64,000 bases of DNA from Arthrospira sp. PCC 9108 (GCA_016745315.1 CP066886.1:5704501-5768500), one strand, 5' to 3'. Numbered from the stretch's first letter, positions 9,669 to 19,826 are shown. Translations and numbers: made by a program. The notes: generated by a model not told the origin, from the letters alone.

Positions 9669-9844
9669 TTTTCTGGTTCAGTTACATACAAGACATTATA
9701 CAAGATGAGTGGTTGAATTTAAACCATAGGGGGTGACTTTTGATACAATAGTAGTAGGAAAGTCTGCTTAGTATTTATTCCTAGTTTTAAGTTGACTTGA
9801 TGCCTGACCATAACAGCAGCAGTTAACCTGCTTGGTCGTGAGTA

Positions 9845-12625
9845 TTGGTATTTGGGGAGAACCATTGTCAAGTGTTCCGTAACTTTTTTGACCATTTGCC
9901 ACTACAGTTTTTTCTGATTGTTCCTTTTGTCACTCAGATTTTTGTCGCTGTTGGCTTAACTGGCTGGCTGTCCTGGAGTAATGGCGAGCAAGCTGTTAAT
10001 GAAGCCGTTAATCAGCTTCAGGACGAAATTACTAATCGCATTGAGGATAAACTTGATCAGTTCTTGATGACTCCGAATTTGATTAATCAACTTAATCACG
10101 ATCATCTATTGTCCAATAATTGGGATGGGCAATATAGTCAACAAATGCAAAAATTATTTAGGAGCCAATTAGATAATTTTGATTTAATTGATTCGATTTT
10201 TTGGGGCAGTCCAACTGGTGAATTTATCGGGTTGGCACGCATTGACGGTCAACAACCTCACTTAATGGTGTCGGGACAAAACACTAATGGCAACATTCAA
10301 TTTTTTAGCCTGGATGAATCAGGAAATCCTCTAGTAATGGTCAATGAAACACCCGATTTTGCGGTGACAACTCGGACTTGGTATCAGGCGGCGATCGCCT
10401 CTCAAGATGGCGTATGGGGGGATATTTTTTCCTATCATGCTTATCCGAGAATGGCTTTAGCTGCTAGTGTCGCCGTGCGGAATCCTCAAGGAGAAATAAT
10501 TGGGGTATTTGGTAGCAACTTTTTCTTGGATAAAATTAGTGATTTTCTGCAATCTTTAGAAGTTTGCAAGTATAGTACAATTATCATTTTCGAAAGGTCT
10601 GGATTGCTGGTAGCTAGTTCTACGATATCACAGCCATTTCAGATTGAAAATAAACAAGCATCCCGCATATATATTAATCATAGCCAAGATGATTTAATGC
10701 CACAAGTATATAGATTTTTGATAGATAATTTTGGCAGTTTATTTAATATCAATCAACGCTTAAATAGTAGATTAATAATCAATCAAGAACGCCACTTTTT
10801 GCAGGTTTTACCCTATCAGGACAATATGGGTTTAGATTTGTTGATTGTAGTGGTTATTCCCGAGTCCCATTTTATGGAGAGGATTCACAGTAACGCTCGT
10901 TCCACTTTGTTGTTATGTTTATTAGCCTTAATTGTGGCAATTTTCCTTGGTGTTTACACTTCCCGTTGGATCGCAGAACCGATTTTACAATTGATTAAAG
11001 CTAGTGAAGCGATCGCTAACGGAGAATTCACCCATCGAGTCGATATTAAAAAAATCAAAGAAACCGAGCAATTATCCCAAACTTTTAACCAGATGAGTTC
11101 CCAGCTACAAGAATTATTTGAAACCCTAGAAATCCGTGTAGAACAACGGACAGCAGAACTCCGACAAGCCAAGGAAAACGCCGAAGTTGCCAATCAAGCT
11201 AAGAGCCAATTTTTAGCTCACATGAGCCACGAACTCCGTACCCCCTTAAATGCAATTCTTGGTTTTACTCAACTGATGATCCGCCAAATTAGCTTAGAAA
11301 ATAATCATAATCTGAATAATTTTAGAGACCATCTTTATATCATTCAACGCAGCGGTGAACATTTACTACAACTCATTAATGATGTCTTGGATATGTCCAA
11401 AATTGAGGCGGGTAAAATCTCCCTTAATATCAACAACTTTGACCTGTGGAGTTTACTAGACTCCCTAGAGGAGATGTTCTCTATCAGAGCCGCATCGGAA
11501 GGATTAAAATTAATTTTTGTGCGATCGCCGAATCTCCCTCGTTATATTAACAGTGATGAACAGAAACTACGACAAGTGCTAATTAACTTAATCGGAAATG
11601 CCGTTAAGTTTACCGAAAATGGCTCTGTCACTCTCCACAGCCAAGTTATTGACCCACCTAATCAAATTGACAACCCACAGCCGCCGCCGATGGTTTTACA
11701 GTTCACAGTAGAAGACACCGGACCAGGTATTGCACCCGCAGATATAGACCAACTTTTTGAGCCATTTCTACAGACAGAAACTGGCCGTAAATATCAGCAA
11801 GGAACTGGCTTAGGTTTACCCATTAGTCAACAATTTGTTCAGTTAATGGGGGGTGATATTTCCGTATCTAGTACCCTAGGGGTCGGTAGTGTGTTTAAAT
11901 TTAAGATCAGGGTCAGTCTAGGATACCCAGAAGAGATAGCAAGTAGTCAACTCCAGCATCAAAGGATTGTTTCCCTCGCTCCAAATCAACCGAAATATCG
12001 GATTTTGGTTGTCGATGACCGCGAAAGTAACCGACAGCTTTTGGTTAAATTCCTCAGTCCTTTAGGATTTGAGGTACAGGAAGCTGAAAACGGCCAAGAG
12101 GCGATCGCCATTTGGAATCAATGGGAACCTCATCTAATTTGGATGGATATGCGAATGCCAGTTATGGACGGCTACGAAGCCACTACACAAATTAAATCCT
12201 ATTTAAAAGGTCAAGCCACCGTGATTATTGCTCTTACCGCCAGCGCCTTTGAGGAAGAACGTGCCGTTGTCCTCTCCGCTGGATGCGATGATTTTGTCCG
12301 CAAACCTTTTGAAGAACAGATTTTGTTTGAGAAAATGGCTAAACATCTAGGTGTTCGCTATATTTATGAACAACAGATAAATTCTCAGCCTTCATTACTG
12401 GTTCAACATCAACCCCTAGAGGCGAATTGTTTGATAGTGATGCCAAAAGACTGGATTCTGCAACTTCACCAAGCAGCCACTGAATTAGATGATAAGCTAG
12501 TTCTACAACTTCTTGAAGATATTTCTGAAGACCAAGTGGCACTGAGGGAAAGTTTAATTGATTTGGTTGAAAGGGTGCGGTTTGATATGATTCTTAGTTT
12601 AACTCAATCGGCATTGAAGTTATGA
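9845..12625 (+). CDS. Hybrid sensor histidine kinase (Cache-HAMP-HisKA-HATPase-REC)
   Basis: 926 residues from a TTG at 9845; a GTG at 9872, preceded by GGGGAG, is an equally good start. A membrane helix near residues 20-40, an extracytoplasmic Cache-like sensor domain (about 45-350) and a second helix (LLLCLLALIVAIFLGVY, about 360) precede a HAMP segment. The H-box FLAHMSHELRTPLNAILGF lies near residue 460. The ATPase N and G boxes (NLIGNAVKF, DTGPGIA, GTGLGLPIS) follow, then a receiver domain with VVDDRESN and phospho-acceptor Asp in WMDMRMPVMDG near residue 765. The last about 90 residues look like a short unassigned helical tail. The stop overlaps the next start by 4 nt (ATGA), so it is translationally coupled to a REC-GGDEF-EAL regulator. 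Ligand unknown. Confidence 0.93.
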   Translation: MVFGENHCQVFRNFFDHLPLQFFLIVPFVTQIFVAVGLTGWLSWSNGEQAVNEAVNQLQDEITNRIEDKLDQFLMTPNLINQLNHDHLLSNNWDGQYSQQMQKLFRSQLDNFDLIDSIFWGSPTGEFIGLARIDGQQPHLMVSGQNTNGNIQFFSLDESGNPLVMVNETPDFAVTTRTWYQAAIASQDGVWGDIFSYHAYPRMALAASVAVRNPQGEIIGVFGSNFFLDKISDFLQSLEVCKYSTIIIFERSGLLVASSTISQPFQIENKQASRIYINHSQDDLMPQVYRFLIDNFGSLFNINQRLNSRLIINQERHFLQVLPYQDNMGLDLLIVVVIPESHFMERIHSNARSTLLLCLLALIVAIFLGVYTSRWIAEPILQLIKASEAIANGEFTHRVDIKKIKETEQLSQTFNQMSSQLQELFETLEIRVEQRTAELRQAKENAEVANQAKSQFLAHMSHELRTPLNAILGFTQLMIRQISLENNHNLNNFRDHLYIIQRSGEHLLQLINDVLDMSKIEAGKISLNINNFDLWSLLDSLEEMFSIRAASEGLKLIFVRSPNLPRYINSDEQKLRQVLINLIGNAVKFTENGSVTLHSQVIDPPNQIDNPQPPPMVLQFTVEDTGPGIAPADIDQLFEPFLQTETGRKYQQGTGLGLPISQQFVQLMGGDISVSSTLGVGSVFKFKIRVSLGYPEEIASSQLQHQRIVSLAPNQPKYRILVVDDRESNRQLLVKFLSPLGFEVQEAENGQEAIAIWNQWEPHLIWMDMRMPVMDGYEATTQIKSYLKGQATVIIALTASAFEEERAVVLSAGCDDFVRKPFEEQILFEKMAKHLGVRYIYEQQINSQPSLLVQHQPLEANCLIVMPKDWILQLHQAATELDDKLVLQLLEDISEDQVALRESLIDLVERVRFDMILSLTQSALKL

Positions 12626-14481
12626 AATCTGATGAGGTGAGTATTATTCCTGGTCATATATTAGTAGTTGATGACTTTCTGGAAACCCTTAATCTTTTGA
12701 CCAATTTGTTAGAAGAACGCGGTCATAAAGTTCGGCGTGCTATTAGCGGAGAAATGGCATTAATGGGAGCAAAAGCCAATCCTCCCGATTTGATTTTGCT
12801 GGATATTAATATGCCTGTTATGAGTGGCTATGATGTTTGTCAACAACTGCAAGCTGAACCAACTACACAGGGAATTCCGGTTATTTTTATTAGTGCTTTG
12901 AATGAGGTTTTTGATAAAGTTAAGGCTTTTGAAGTTGGCGGGGTAGATTATATTACTAAACCCTTTCAGATTGAGGAAGTTATTGCTAGGATTGAAAATC
13001 AAATTGCTCTCAAACAGGCTCATAAGCAAATTCAGCAGCTTAATGCGGAACTGGAACAGCGGGTTCTACAACGGACTGAAGAACTCGAGTCCGCTAATCA
13101 AGAATTAAAGAAAATGAATAGTCTTTTAGAGAGGGAGATTCTTCATCACCAACAAACACAAAGTAAACTGCTACATATGGCTTCCCATGATGCCTTAACT
13201 GGTTTACCTAATCGTGTGTTTTTTATGGATAAATTGATGCAAGCAATATCTGAAACTAAACAAAATCCAGATTATCGCTTTGCGGTTTTATTTTTGGATT
13301 GCGATCGCTTTAAAGTGGTTAATGATTCCCTTGGACATTTAACAGGCGATCGCCTATTAATTTCCTTAGCCAGAAGACTGCAATTAACCTTAAAAATGTC
13401 TCCCACTAATTTAGCTAGATTTGGAGGTGATGAATTTACCATTTTACTCGAAAATATTCATAGTACCCAAGCTGTTACTGTTATCGCTGAACGTCTACAA
13501 AAGGCTTTAACTTGGCCGTTTCAACTAGATGAGCAAGATTTGTTTTTAGAGGCTAGTATTGGTATTGTTATCGGTACATCCGAATACACCGAACCCGAAC
13601 AAGTCTTGCGAGATGCTGATATTGCTATGTATAAAGCCAAAAGTCAAGGTCGCGGCTGCTATCGGTTTTTTGATGGCACAATGCACAATGATGCTCATCG
13701 AAGATTCCAGCTAGAAAATGACCTGCGACTAGCAATAGAAAATAATCACTTTTTGCTCAACTATCAGCCAATTATTGAACTCCAAGATGGCTCTGTTATG
13801 GGTTTTGAGGCTCTTTTGCGTTGGCATCATCCAGAGCATGGCATCATTTCACCCGCAGAATTTATTCCCATAGCTGAGGATACTGGCTTAATTATTCCCA
13901 TTGGTTTATGGGTCTTAGACCAGGCAGTTAAACAGTTAAACCTGTGGCAAAAAAAAGGATTAATTACTCCTCAATTTCGCATGAGTGTTAACTTGTCAGT
14001 TAAACAGTTTACCCAGCCTTATTTAATTGAAGAAATTGACCGGATTTTGGTTAAAAATAACTTTCAAAGTTCTTACTTGAAGCTAGAAATAACCGAAACG
14101 GCAATTGTAGAAAATCCCGAAGCTGCTCGACAACTCTTACAACAGCTTACTCATCGTAATATCCATTTAAGTTTAGATGACTTTGGCACCGGTTATTCCT
14201 CCCTAAGTTATTTACATAGGTTTCCCGTTAACACTTTAAAAATTGACCGTTCATTTATTACTTGTATCGGCACACCTAACGAAAACCTACAAATTGTTGA
14301 TGCCATTATTACCCTGGCTCATCAATTGAAAATTAACGTGGTTGCAGAAGGTATAGAAACCGCCGAACAACTGGCTAAACTTCGCAGTTTAGGCTGTGAC
14401 CAAGGACAAGGTTACTATTTTTCTAAGCCAGTGGAAAGCATGATGGCTGAGGACTTGCTCAAACAGAGAATCTTATGTTAA
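12622..14481 (+). CDS. Response regulator with REC, GGDEF and EAL domains
   Basis: 619 residues. An N-terminal receiver domain has the acceptor Asp in LILLDINMPVMSGYD (about residue 60) and K in YITKPFQ. A coiled-coil linker (QIQQLNAELEQRVLQRTEELESANQ is the region, about 133-170) follows. The diguanylate cyclase site RFGGDEF (about 267) is intact. The phosphodiesterase signature is GFEALLRWHHP (about 395), with DDFGTGYSSL and the later Glu in VAEGIET, so both activities could exist. Such proteins make or degrade c-di-GMP. The ATGA overlap with the hybrid kinase implies the kinase sets its phosphorylation state. Whether net output is synthesis or breakdown cannot be told. Confidence 0.95.
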   Translation: MKSDEVSIIPGHILVVDDFLETLNLLTNLLEERGHKVRRAISGEMALMGAKANPPDLILLDINMPVMSGYDVCQQLQAEPTTQGIPVIFISALNEVFDKVKAFEVGGVDYITKPFQIEEVIARIENQIALKQAHKQIQQLNAELEQRVLQRTEELESANQELKKMNSLLEREILHHQQTQSKLLHMASHDALTGLPNRVFFMDKLMQAISETKQNPDYRFAVLFLDCDRFKVVNDSLGHLTGDRLLISLARRLQLTLKMSPTNLARFGGDEFTILLENIHSTQAVTVIAERLQKALTWPFQLDEQDLFLEASIGIVIGTSEYTEPEQVLRDADIAMYKAKSQGRGCYRFFDGTMHNDAHRRFQLENDLRLAIENNHFLLNYQPIIELQDGSVMGFEALLRWHHPEHGIISPAEFIPIAEDTGLIIPIGLWVLDQAVKQLNLWQKKGLITPQFRMSVNLSVKQFTQPYLIEEIDRILVKNNFQSSYLKLEITETAIVENPEAARQLLQQLTHRNIHLSLDDFGTGYSSLSYLHRFPVNTLKIDRSFITCIGTPNENLQIVDAIITLAHQLKINVVAEGIETAEQLAKLRSLGCDQGQGYYFSKPVESMMAEDLLKQRILC

Positions 14482-14522
14482 ACTTGAAATAGACATCAGA
14501 CAATGGTCTAGTTATGTGTTGT

Positions 14523-14984
14523 TTAATGTCCCTCAGCTTCCCGTTCTAATAACAAGGTGACTGGACCATCATTTTCAATAGACACATTCATCATAGCTCC
14601 AAACTCACCTGTAGCGACTTTTAAACCACTTATTCGTAGTTTTTCAATAAATAACTGATATAACTTTTCGGCGGCTTCTGGAGGCGCTGAACGGTCAAAG
14701 GATGGACGGCGACCCTTGCGACAATCTCCGTACAGGGTAAACTGACTCACCACTAATAATTCTCCCCCAATATCTTGCACTGACTTATCCCAGCGTCCGC
14801 TATGATTATCCGGGTCGGTAAATAATCGCAAATCGAGACATTTTCGAGCCATCCAGTCAACTTCAGCTTCTGTATCTGTGGCTGAAATACCGACTAGCAG
14901 ATTGAGTCCTTGATTAATTTTACCAACAATTTGACCATTAACTGTGACCTGTGAAGATTTGACTCTTTGGATAACAACTCGCAT
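14523..14984 (-). CDS. dtd: D-aminoacyl-tRNA deacylase
   Basis: 153 residues from the ATG at 14984 (MRVVIQRVKSSQVTVNGQ), which is the family's standard start; 18 further in-frame codons upstream are unlikely to be used. DTD hydrolyses D-amino acids (and glycine from tRNA-Ala) off mischarged tRNA. The conserved active-site stretch appears as LLVVSQFTLYGDCRKGRRPSF, and the Gly-cisPro-like motif region MNVSIENDGPVTLLLE closes the protein. Full length. It lies 77 bp downstream of the COG0523 GTPase gene on the same strand, a loose arrangement that need not mean functional linkage. Confidence 0.95.
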   Translation of the reverse strand: MRVVIQRVKSSQVTVNGQIVGKINQGLNLLVGISATDTEAEVDWMARKCLDLRLFTDPDNHSGRWDKSVQDIGGELLVVSQFTLYGDCRKGRRPSFDRSAPPEAAEKLYQLFIEKLRISGLKVATGEFGAMMNVSIENDGPVTLLLEREAEGH

Positions 14985-15061
14985 GGGATATTGTACAGTT
15001 AGTGATTGCTTGATGTGACTGGGAAGGTGGGCAACCATAGAAGGTTGCCACTACTATCTAA

Positions 15062-16165
15062 TTACCTAGAAAACCCTTGACCGCGAGTTGGGGAAGGTTT
15101 ACAGAAACAATTTTCAATCTGAGTTTTTAGGGTGGCTTTATCTAGGTTTTGACCAATTAACACCAGTTGGGTTTTGGGGGAACCTTTCCACTCATCATCA
15201 TCAATGGAAAATCGCTTACCGCTGAGGTGAAAAATATGACGTTTCGGACTTTCATCAAACCAGAGAATTCCTTTAGCGCGAAAGATATTAGCTGTTAATT
15301 GATTGTCTAAAAAGTATTGAAATTTCCGCAGGGATAGGGGGCGATCGCTTTCAAAGGAAATCGAAGTAAAACCATCATTTTCTAAGTGGTTAGAATGATG
15401 TCCATGGTCATGGTCGTGGTCATGGTCATGGTCATGGTCATGGTGGTGATGTTCGTGTTCATGGTCATGGTGGTGATGGTCTGATTCTTCTGTGTGGTCA
15501 AAATACTTATCAGACTCAAATAAACCGACACTGAGAATCAAAGGAAGGGGAACTTGAGAACGTTTAGTCCTGAGAATGCGAGCATCTTTTTTCATGTCTC
15601 GGAGGCGAACTTCCAGCAGATCCACATCAGCCTCATCTACCAAATCAGTTTTATTGAGGATAATAATATCCCCATAGGCGATTTGACTCTCGGCGGCTTG
15701 ACTATTAAACAAATCCAAACTAAAGTTTTCACAGTCTACCATAGTGACAATAGAATCGAGGCGAGTCATGTCTCTTAATTCCGTCCCCAGAAATGTCAAA
15801 GCCACGGGTAGCGGGTCAGCCAAACCTGTAGTTTCAACCACCATATAATCGACTTTTTCCGGGCGTTCTAGGACTTTGTAGACGGCGTTAACTAAATCTT
15901 CATTAATGGTACAACAAACACAGCCATTGCTGAGTTCTACCATAGTATTATCTGCGTCGGTAGCCACAATTAACTCGTTATCAATGCCGACTTCGCCAAA
16001 CTCATTCACCAAAACGGCTGTTTTTAAGCCTTGTTGGTTGGAGAGTATGTAGTTAAGAAGGGTAGTTTTACCGCTACCGAGAAAACCGGTAATAATTGTC
16101 ACAGGTAAACCGGGTTTGGGTTCGTCCATTGTCTTTTCGGTATGGGGATTGACTGCTGATTGCAT
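15062..16165 (-). CDS. COG0523 GTPase (CobW/ZNG1-like metal chaperone), His-rich
   Basis: About 367 residues from the ATG at 16165; a TTG five codons upstream also reads in. The P-loop GFLGSGKTTLLN is followed by the COG0523 metal motif GCVCC (CxCC) and NKTDLV, the G4 guanine-specificity motif. The C-terminal CobW domain runs from about residue 265. Between the domains, about residues 225-260, is a loop of alternating His and Asp/Glu (DHHHHDHEHEHHHH, then six DH pairs), a striking metal-binding tract. Characterised relatives supply Zn2+ to target proteins, so a zinc or other divalent-metal chaperone role is inferred. No Zur site was recognised upstream. Confidence 0.9.
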   Translation of the reverse strand: MQSAVNPHTEKTMDEPKPGLPVTIITGFLGSGKTTLLNYILSNQQGLKTAVLVNEFGEVGIDNELIVATDADNTMVELSNGCVCCTINEDLVNAVYKVLERPEKVDYMVVETTGLADPLPVALTFLGTELRDMTRLDSIVTMVDCENFSLDLFNSQAAESQIAYGDIIILNKTDLVDEADVDLLEVRLRDMKKDARILRTKRSQVPLPLILSVGLFESDKYFDHTEESDHHHHDHEHEHHHHDHDHDHDHDHDHGHHSNHLENDGFTSISFESDRPLSLRKFQYFLDNQLTANIFRAKGILWFDESPKRHIFHLSGKRFSIDDDEWKGSPKTQLVLIGQNLDKATLKTQIENCFCKPSPTRGQGFSR

Positions 16166-16233
16166 AGCCCTACTGTCCAAAGTGTTAGAAACTGGAGAAT
16201 CTCCAGTTCTTATTTTATCGCAATTACGGGATT

Positions 16234-17013
16234 TTATTTAATGAATTTGCATAATCCTCTCTCGGAGGTGCGGATAAATTCGCACAACTCCCGGACTAAT
16301 TCTGAGTTTAGCTCAGATTCTAGTTTTTCGAGGGCTTGAGAAATATTGAGATTTGACCTATATAGGATTTTAAAGGCTTGCTGAAGTTCTCGGCGCTGTC
16401 CTTCGTTGAAGCCAGACCGTCGCAGTCCGACGACATTCAAACCCATGACGGTATTAGTGCTAAGGCTGCGGGTGATACAGAAGGGGGGAACATCTTTTTG
16501 GATAGCACAGCCGCCAGACATCATGGCTAATCGCCCAACTCTGGTAAACTGGTGAATGAGACAGTTACCGCTGATAAAAGCCCGATCGCCTACTTGTGCA
16601 TATCCAGCTAATAGGGCTCCATTGGCAATAATCACGCGATCGCCCACTTTGACATTATGACCTACATGGGAGTTAGCCATCAATAGGCAATCATTACCCA
16701 CGAGAGTCATTGAACCTGCTTTAGTGCCGCGATGGATAGTTACACCCTCACGAATTACACAATTATTGCCTATTTGGACTGAGGATGGTTCGTCCGAGAA
16801 TGCTAGATCCTGGGGTGTGTCCCCCAATACTGCCCCAGCATGAACTTGGGTGCGATCGCCTAGGGTAGTTCCACATAGAATAGTAACATGGGATGCGATC
16901 GTGCAGTGGTCGCCAATTGTCACCCCTGCTTGAATATAGCTCAGTGGTCCAATTGTTACATTCTCGCCTAATGTTGCACCCGGTTCGATTATAGCTGTGG
17001 GGTGAATTGTCAT
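16234..17013 (-). CDS. lpxA: UDP-N-acetylglucosamine acyltransferase
   Basis: 259 residues. The N-terminal two thirds are hexapeptide repeats (HPTAIIEPGATLGENVTIGP, VTIGDHCTIASHV, AQVGDRAFISGN) forming a left-handed beta-helix. Catalytic His is in the NSHVGHNVKVGD segment. The C-terminal helical domain begins at NTVMGLNVVGLRRSGF, the usual LpxA signature, and ends short (ERGLCKFIK). The enzyme moves a 3-hydroxyacyl chain from ACP to UDP-GlcNAc, the first step of lipid A synthesis in the cytoplasm. The usual partners lpxC and fabZ are not in the window. Confidence 0.93.
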   Translation of the reverse strand: MTIHPTAIIEPGATLGENVTIGPLSYIQAGVTIGDHCTIASHVTILCGTTLGDRTQVHAGAVLGDTPQDLAFSDEPSSVQIGNNCVIREGVTIHRGTKAGSMTLVGNDCLLMANSHVGHNVKVGDRVIIANGALLAGYAQVGDRAFISGNCLIHQFTRVGRLAMMSGGCAIQKDVPPFCITRSLSTNTVMGLNVVGLRRSGFNEGQRRELQQAFKILYRSNLNISQALEKLESELNSELVRELCEFIRTSERGLCKFIK

Positions 17014-17458
17014 CTCTCGATAGAAGGTTTGATGGGAGACGACATAATCATACCATTACTGCTCAATTGGTGGGTGAGTTGATTTGTATCTGTCATCAAT
17101 TAATGATTATCAATGGGTCAGACCCTACCAGCTACCAGCTAAACCGGGTCAATGAATCATTATCAATTGTTAATTATTAATTATCAATTATTGATTAGTC
17201 AATCGATTAAATATAGTTGACAAAATTACCGAAATGTGATACATCAAAACAGCAGACAATATTGAAAGGCTAATAAACAGCTAAACATAGAGGCGGGAAC
17301 AATCGTAGGGTGCGTCAGAGGGATAACCTATCGGGTCAAGGGCAAATTTTGTTCATCTGAGGCACCGCCTTTATTTAAGGCGGGAGAAATTCGCCCAATT
17401 GTCCGGTAAAATAAATTACCATATTAATCAAAACCGGAAAGGCAATTAGGTATAAAGC
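17014..17458. other. Intergenic region with hairpin between lpxA and transketolase-like gene
   Basis: No gene seen in 445 bases. A stem-loop at about 17366-17385 (CCGCCTT-TATTT-AAGGCGG) is GC-rich and lies 75 bases before the next start, so it may act in the 5' leader. Upstream is an AT-rich repetitive stretch with several ATTAATT/TCAATTA motifs, likely holding divergent promoters. Confidence 0.4.
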
Positions 17459-19669
17459 ATGACCGCAACCACATCAAAACCAGTTTCCGCCCCCGAATTT
17501 TGTCAGGGCATCCAGTATTTTAGCGAAACATTCCCCAGATTAGAAACTTACGGCCAAAAGCCAGCCATAGCCGAGGGTACAGTGGCTATTTCTGACCCTA
17601 AAGACCCAGTAGCAGTGTATCAAACCCTGCTATATGCGGACGCGCTGCGATACTTAATTCTACAGGTAACAGGTAGTAAGGCATCAGGACACCCAGGAGG
17701 TTTCGCCAGCCAAGCGGAAGCCTATGCAGCTTTAGTCATGCTGGGTTATAAAAATATTATTACGGAAGTGGGACACCATGCGCCTGGCTTCTATAGCGCG
17801 GTTTTCCTCGATCGCTCCTTAGAAGACATGGAAATCTACACGGTGCAACAACTGCGCGATCGCTTCCGGGAAATGCACGGACTGCTGGGGCATCTTTCCG
17901 GTTATATTCCGGGTCTACTGAACCCCGCCGGACCCCTAGGACAAGGGCAGCATTTCGCCATGGCTGCGGCTCTGTTACACAGGGACAAACTCTTCCCTTT
18001 CACCCTAGGCGATGGTGGTATGGGAGAGCCCTATCCGATGAGCAGTATGGCGCATTTTAACACAGCCTATCCTAATGTAACGAACTTCCTGCCCATATTA
18101 GTGTGGAATGGCTACAGCCAGGAACACCACAGCATGGTCTCCACTAAAACCAATGAGGAAATGATCGCCTATTGGAAAGGTAACGGCTTTAAAGAAGTCC
18201 TGCTAGTCGATGCTAAAGACTTCGACGACCAAAACCAACCGGGAGATTATGTTGATAGTACGGCTTTTTCCATTGATCGGCGCATGGCTTTCACCCAGGC
18301 GGTGATGGAAACAGTAGACAAAGCGGCTAAATTTGCCCTAAATGGTACATTGACGGTATTTATTATTAAACAACTGAAAGGGGCGGGTGTTCATGCGCGG
18401 GGTGCGAAATCCCACAATCTCTATCCCGGAGATACCCTCGACAGTCCCCATATGATTAAGGCTCTCCAGGAGCGATCGCTACCAGTAGCCGCTTGGGAGT
18501 TGGTGCGTAAAAACATTGAACGAGCAGGGGGTGGTCCGGCTTCTAAGACAGTGGTAACTGAGTTTGAGTACCCGATCGCCGATTTGGGTACACTCCCCTT
18601 AGAAGAGTATACAGTGGGCGGTGATCCGAAAGTGGCAACTACCGCTATGGGGGCGATCGTCGGTCATGTAGGCCAAAAAGACCCCCATTTTCTGGTCACA
18701 AATGCGGATGGTAACGCTGCTTCGGGTATTAACAACATTAACCAAGCCCTGAAAATTATTCACCCTACCCCTGATGATATCTATTTCCAGGGACCCAATG
18801 GACAGGTTTATGAGCCCCTCAGTGAAGACGCTTGCGCCGGAATGGCTGCAGGTTTAGCCTTGATGGGCGCACGGACTCTGTGGTGTTCCTACGAGTCTTT
18901 TGCTATCAATGGTTTACCAATTTGGCAAACTGTCACCCAGGCGATGGCTGAGTTGCGGCACCTCACCCCTTCCACCATTACGTTATTTACCGCTGGGGCT
19001 CTGGAACAGGGACGCAATGGCTGGACTCACCAACGCCCGGAAATTGAGGCTTATTTTGCGGCTATGTTACGCAACGGTAATGTTTTCGCTCTGTTTCCCC
19101 CAGATGCTAATAGTATCCAGGTCTGTTATCAGTGGGCACTCAATACTAAAAATAAGGGCATTACTATTACTGCGAGTAAGTCTCCTTTACCGATTCGTAC
19201 CACCTTTGAACAAACCCGCCAAGGCTTGCGAGATGGGGCGGTGATTTTGGAAGAGGTAAAAGGTGATAAAACCGTGGTTTTTGCTGTCATTGGAGATATG
19301 ACTTTAATCCCCGTTTTTGAGGCGGCGGCTTACCTGGAAACTGAGGGAATTGGTACTCGCATTGTCTCAGTGATTAACCCCCGCCGTTTGTATCGTCCTA
19401 CTGATGTAGCTTGGGATACTTGTTCGGAAGCTGATGGGGATTTTATCAGTGATGAACTGTTCGAGAATTTGTTTGGTGGGGATGCTTTGATTGGGGTGAC
19501 AGGCGGCGCTAGTTTGATGCTGGAGCCGATTATGTTGCGTAGTAATATCCGCCGCGATACTTTCGCCTGGAAACGGGGAGAAACTACTTCTAGTGCGGGT
19601 CAGTTGATGGCTTTTAATGGCTTGACTGCTGAGACTTTGACTAAAAGGGCGATCGAGTTAATCCACTAG
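17459..19669 (+). CDS. Thiamine diphosphate-dependent transketolase-like enzyme
   Basis: 736 residues. Signs of a ThDP enzyme: GSKASGHPGGFASQAEAYAAL near residue 75, the cofactor and Mg2+ motif GDGGMGE near 182, and a pyrimidine-domain part from about 390 (NADGNAASGINNINQ, then LWCSYESFAINGLP). The His pair in GYSQEHHSM is also conserved-looking. The protein resembles the transketolase/phosphoketolase superfamily but lacks the phosphoketolase GHGPGGP-type stretch, and it differs from the ordinary Calvin-cycle transketolase. Cyanobacteria are known to carry such extra paralogues, sometimes labelled phosphoketolase without proof. Substrate is therefore left open: a ketose phosphate or an alpha-keto acid. 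Strongly written gene with no frameshift, probably well expressed. Confidence 0.75.
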   Translation: MTATTSKPVSAPEFCQGIQYFSETFPRLETYGQKPAIAEGTVAISDPKDPVAVYQTLLYADALRYLILQVTGSKASGHPGGFASQAEAYAALVMLGYKNIITEVGHHAPGFYSAVFLDRSLEDMEIYTVQQLRDRFREMHGLLGHLSGYIPGLLNPAGPLGQGQHFAMAAALLHRDKLFPFTLGDGGMGEPYPMSSMAHFNTAYPNVTNFLPILVWNGYSQEHHSMVSTKTNEEMIAYWKGNGFKEVLLVDAKDFDDQNQPGDYVDSTAFSIDRRMAFTQAVMETVDKAAKFALNGTLTVFIIKQLKGAGVHARGAKSHNLYPGDTLDSPHMIKALQERSLPVAAWELVRKNIERAGGGPASKTVVTEFEYPIADLGTLPLEEYTVGGDPKVATTAMGAIVGHVGQKDPHFLVTNADGNAASGINNINQALKIIHPTPDDIYFQGPNGQVYEPLSEDACAGMAAGLALMGARTLWCSYESFAINGLPIWQTVTQAMAELRHLTPSTITLFTAGALEQGRNGWTHQRPEIEAYFAAMLRNGNVFALFPPDANSIQVCYQWALNTKNKGITITASKSPLPIRTTFEQTRQGLRDGAVILEEVKGDKTVVFAVIGDMTLIPVFEAAAYLETEGIGTRIVSVINPRRLYRPTDVAWDTCSEADGDFISDELFENLFGGDALIGVTGGASLMLEPIMLRSNIRRDTFAWKRGETTSSAGQLMAFNGLTAETLTKRAIELIH

Positions 19670-19826
19670 GTTTAACTGGTTTTTCCTGGTGTCCGTTGGG
19701 GGGAGAGGAGTATTACAGTTTTCGGTCATTCTCCCAGACTCCCCCTGCTTCTTCCTAAGACTCGACACCGATAATGCTCTGATTGGTGTCACAATAGAAT
19801 CTTGATGTAATCTGCAATTATGCTTT

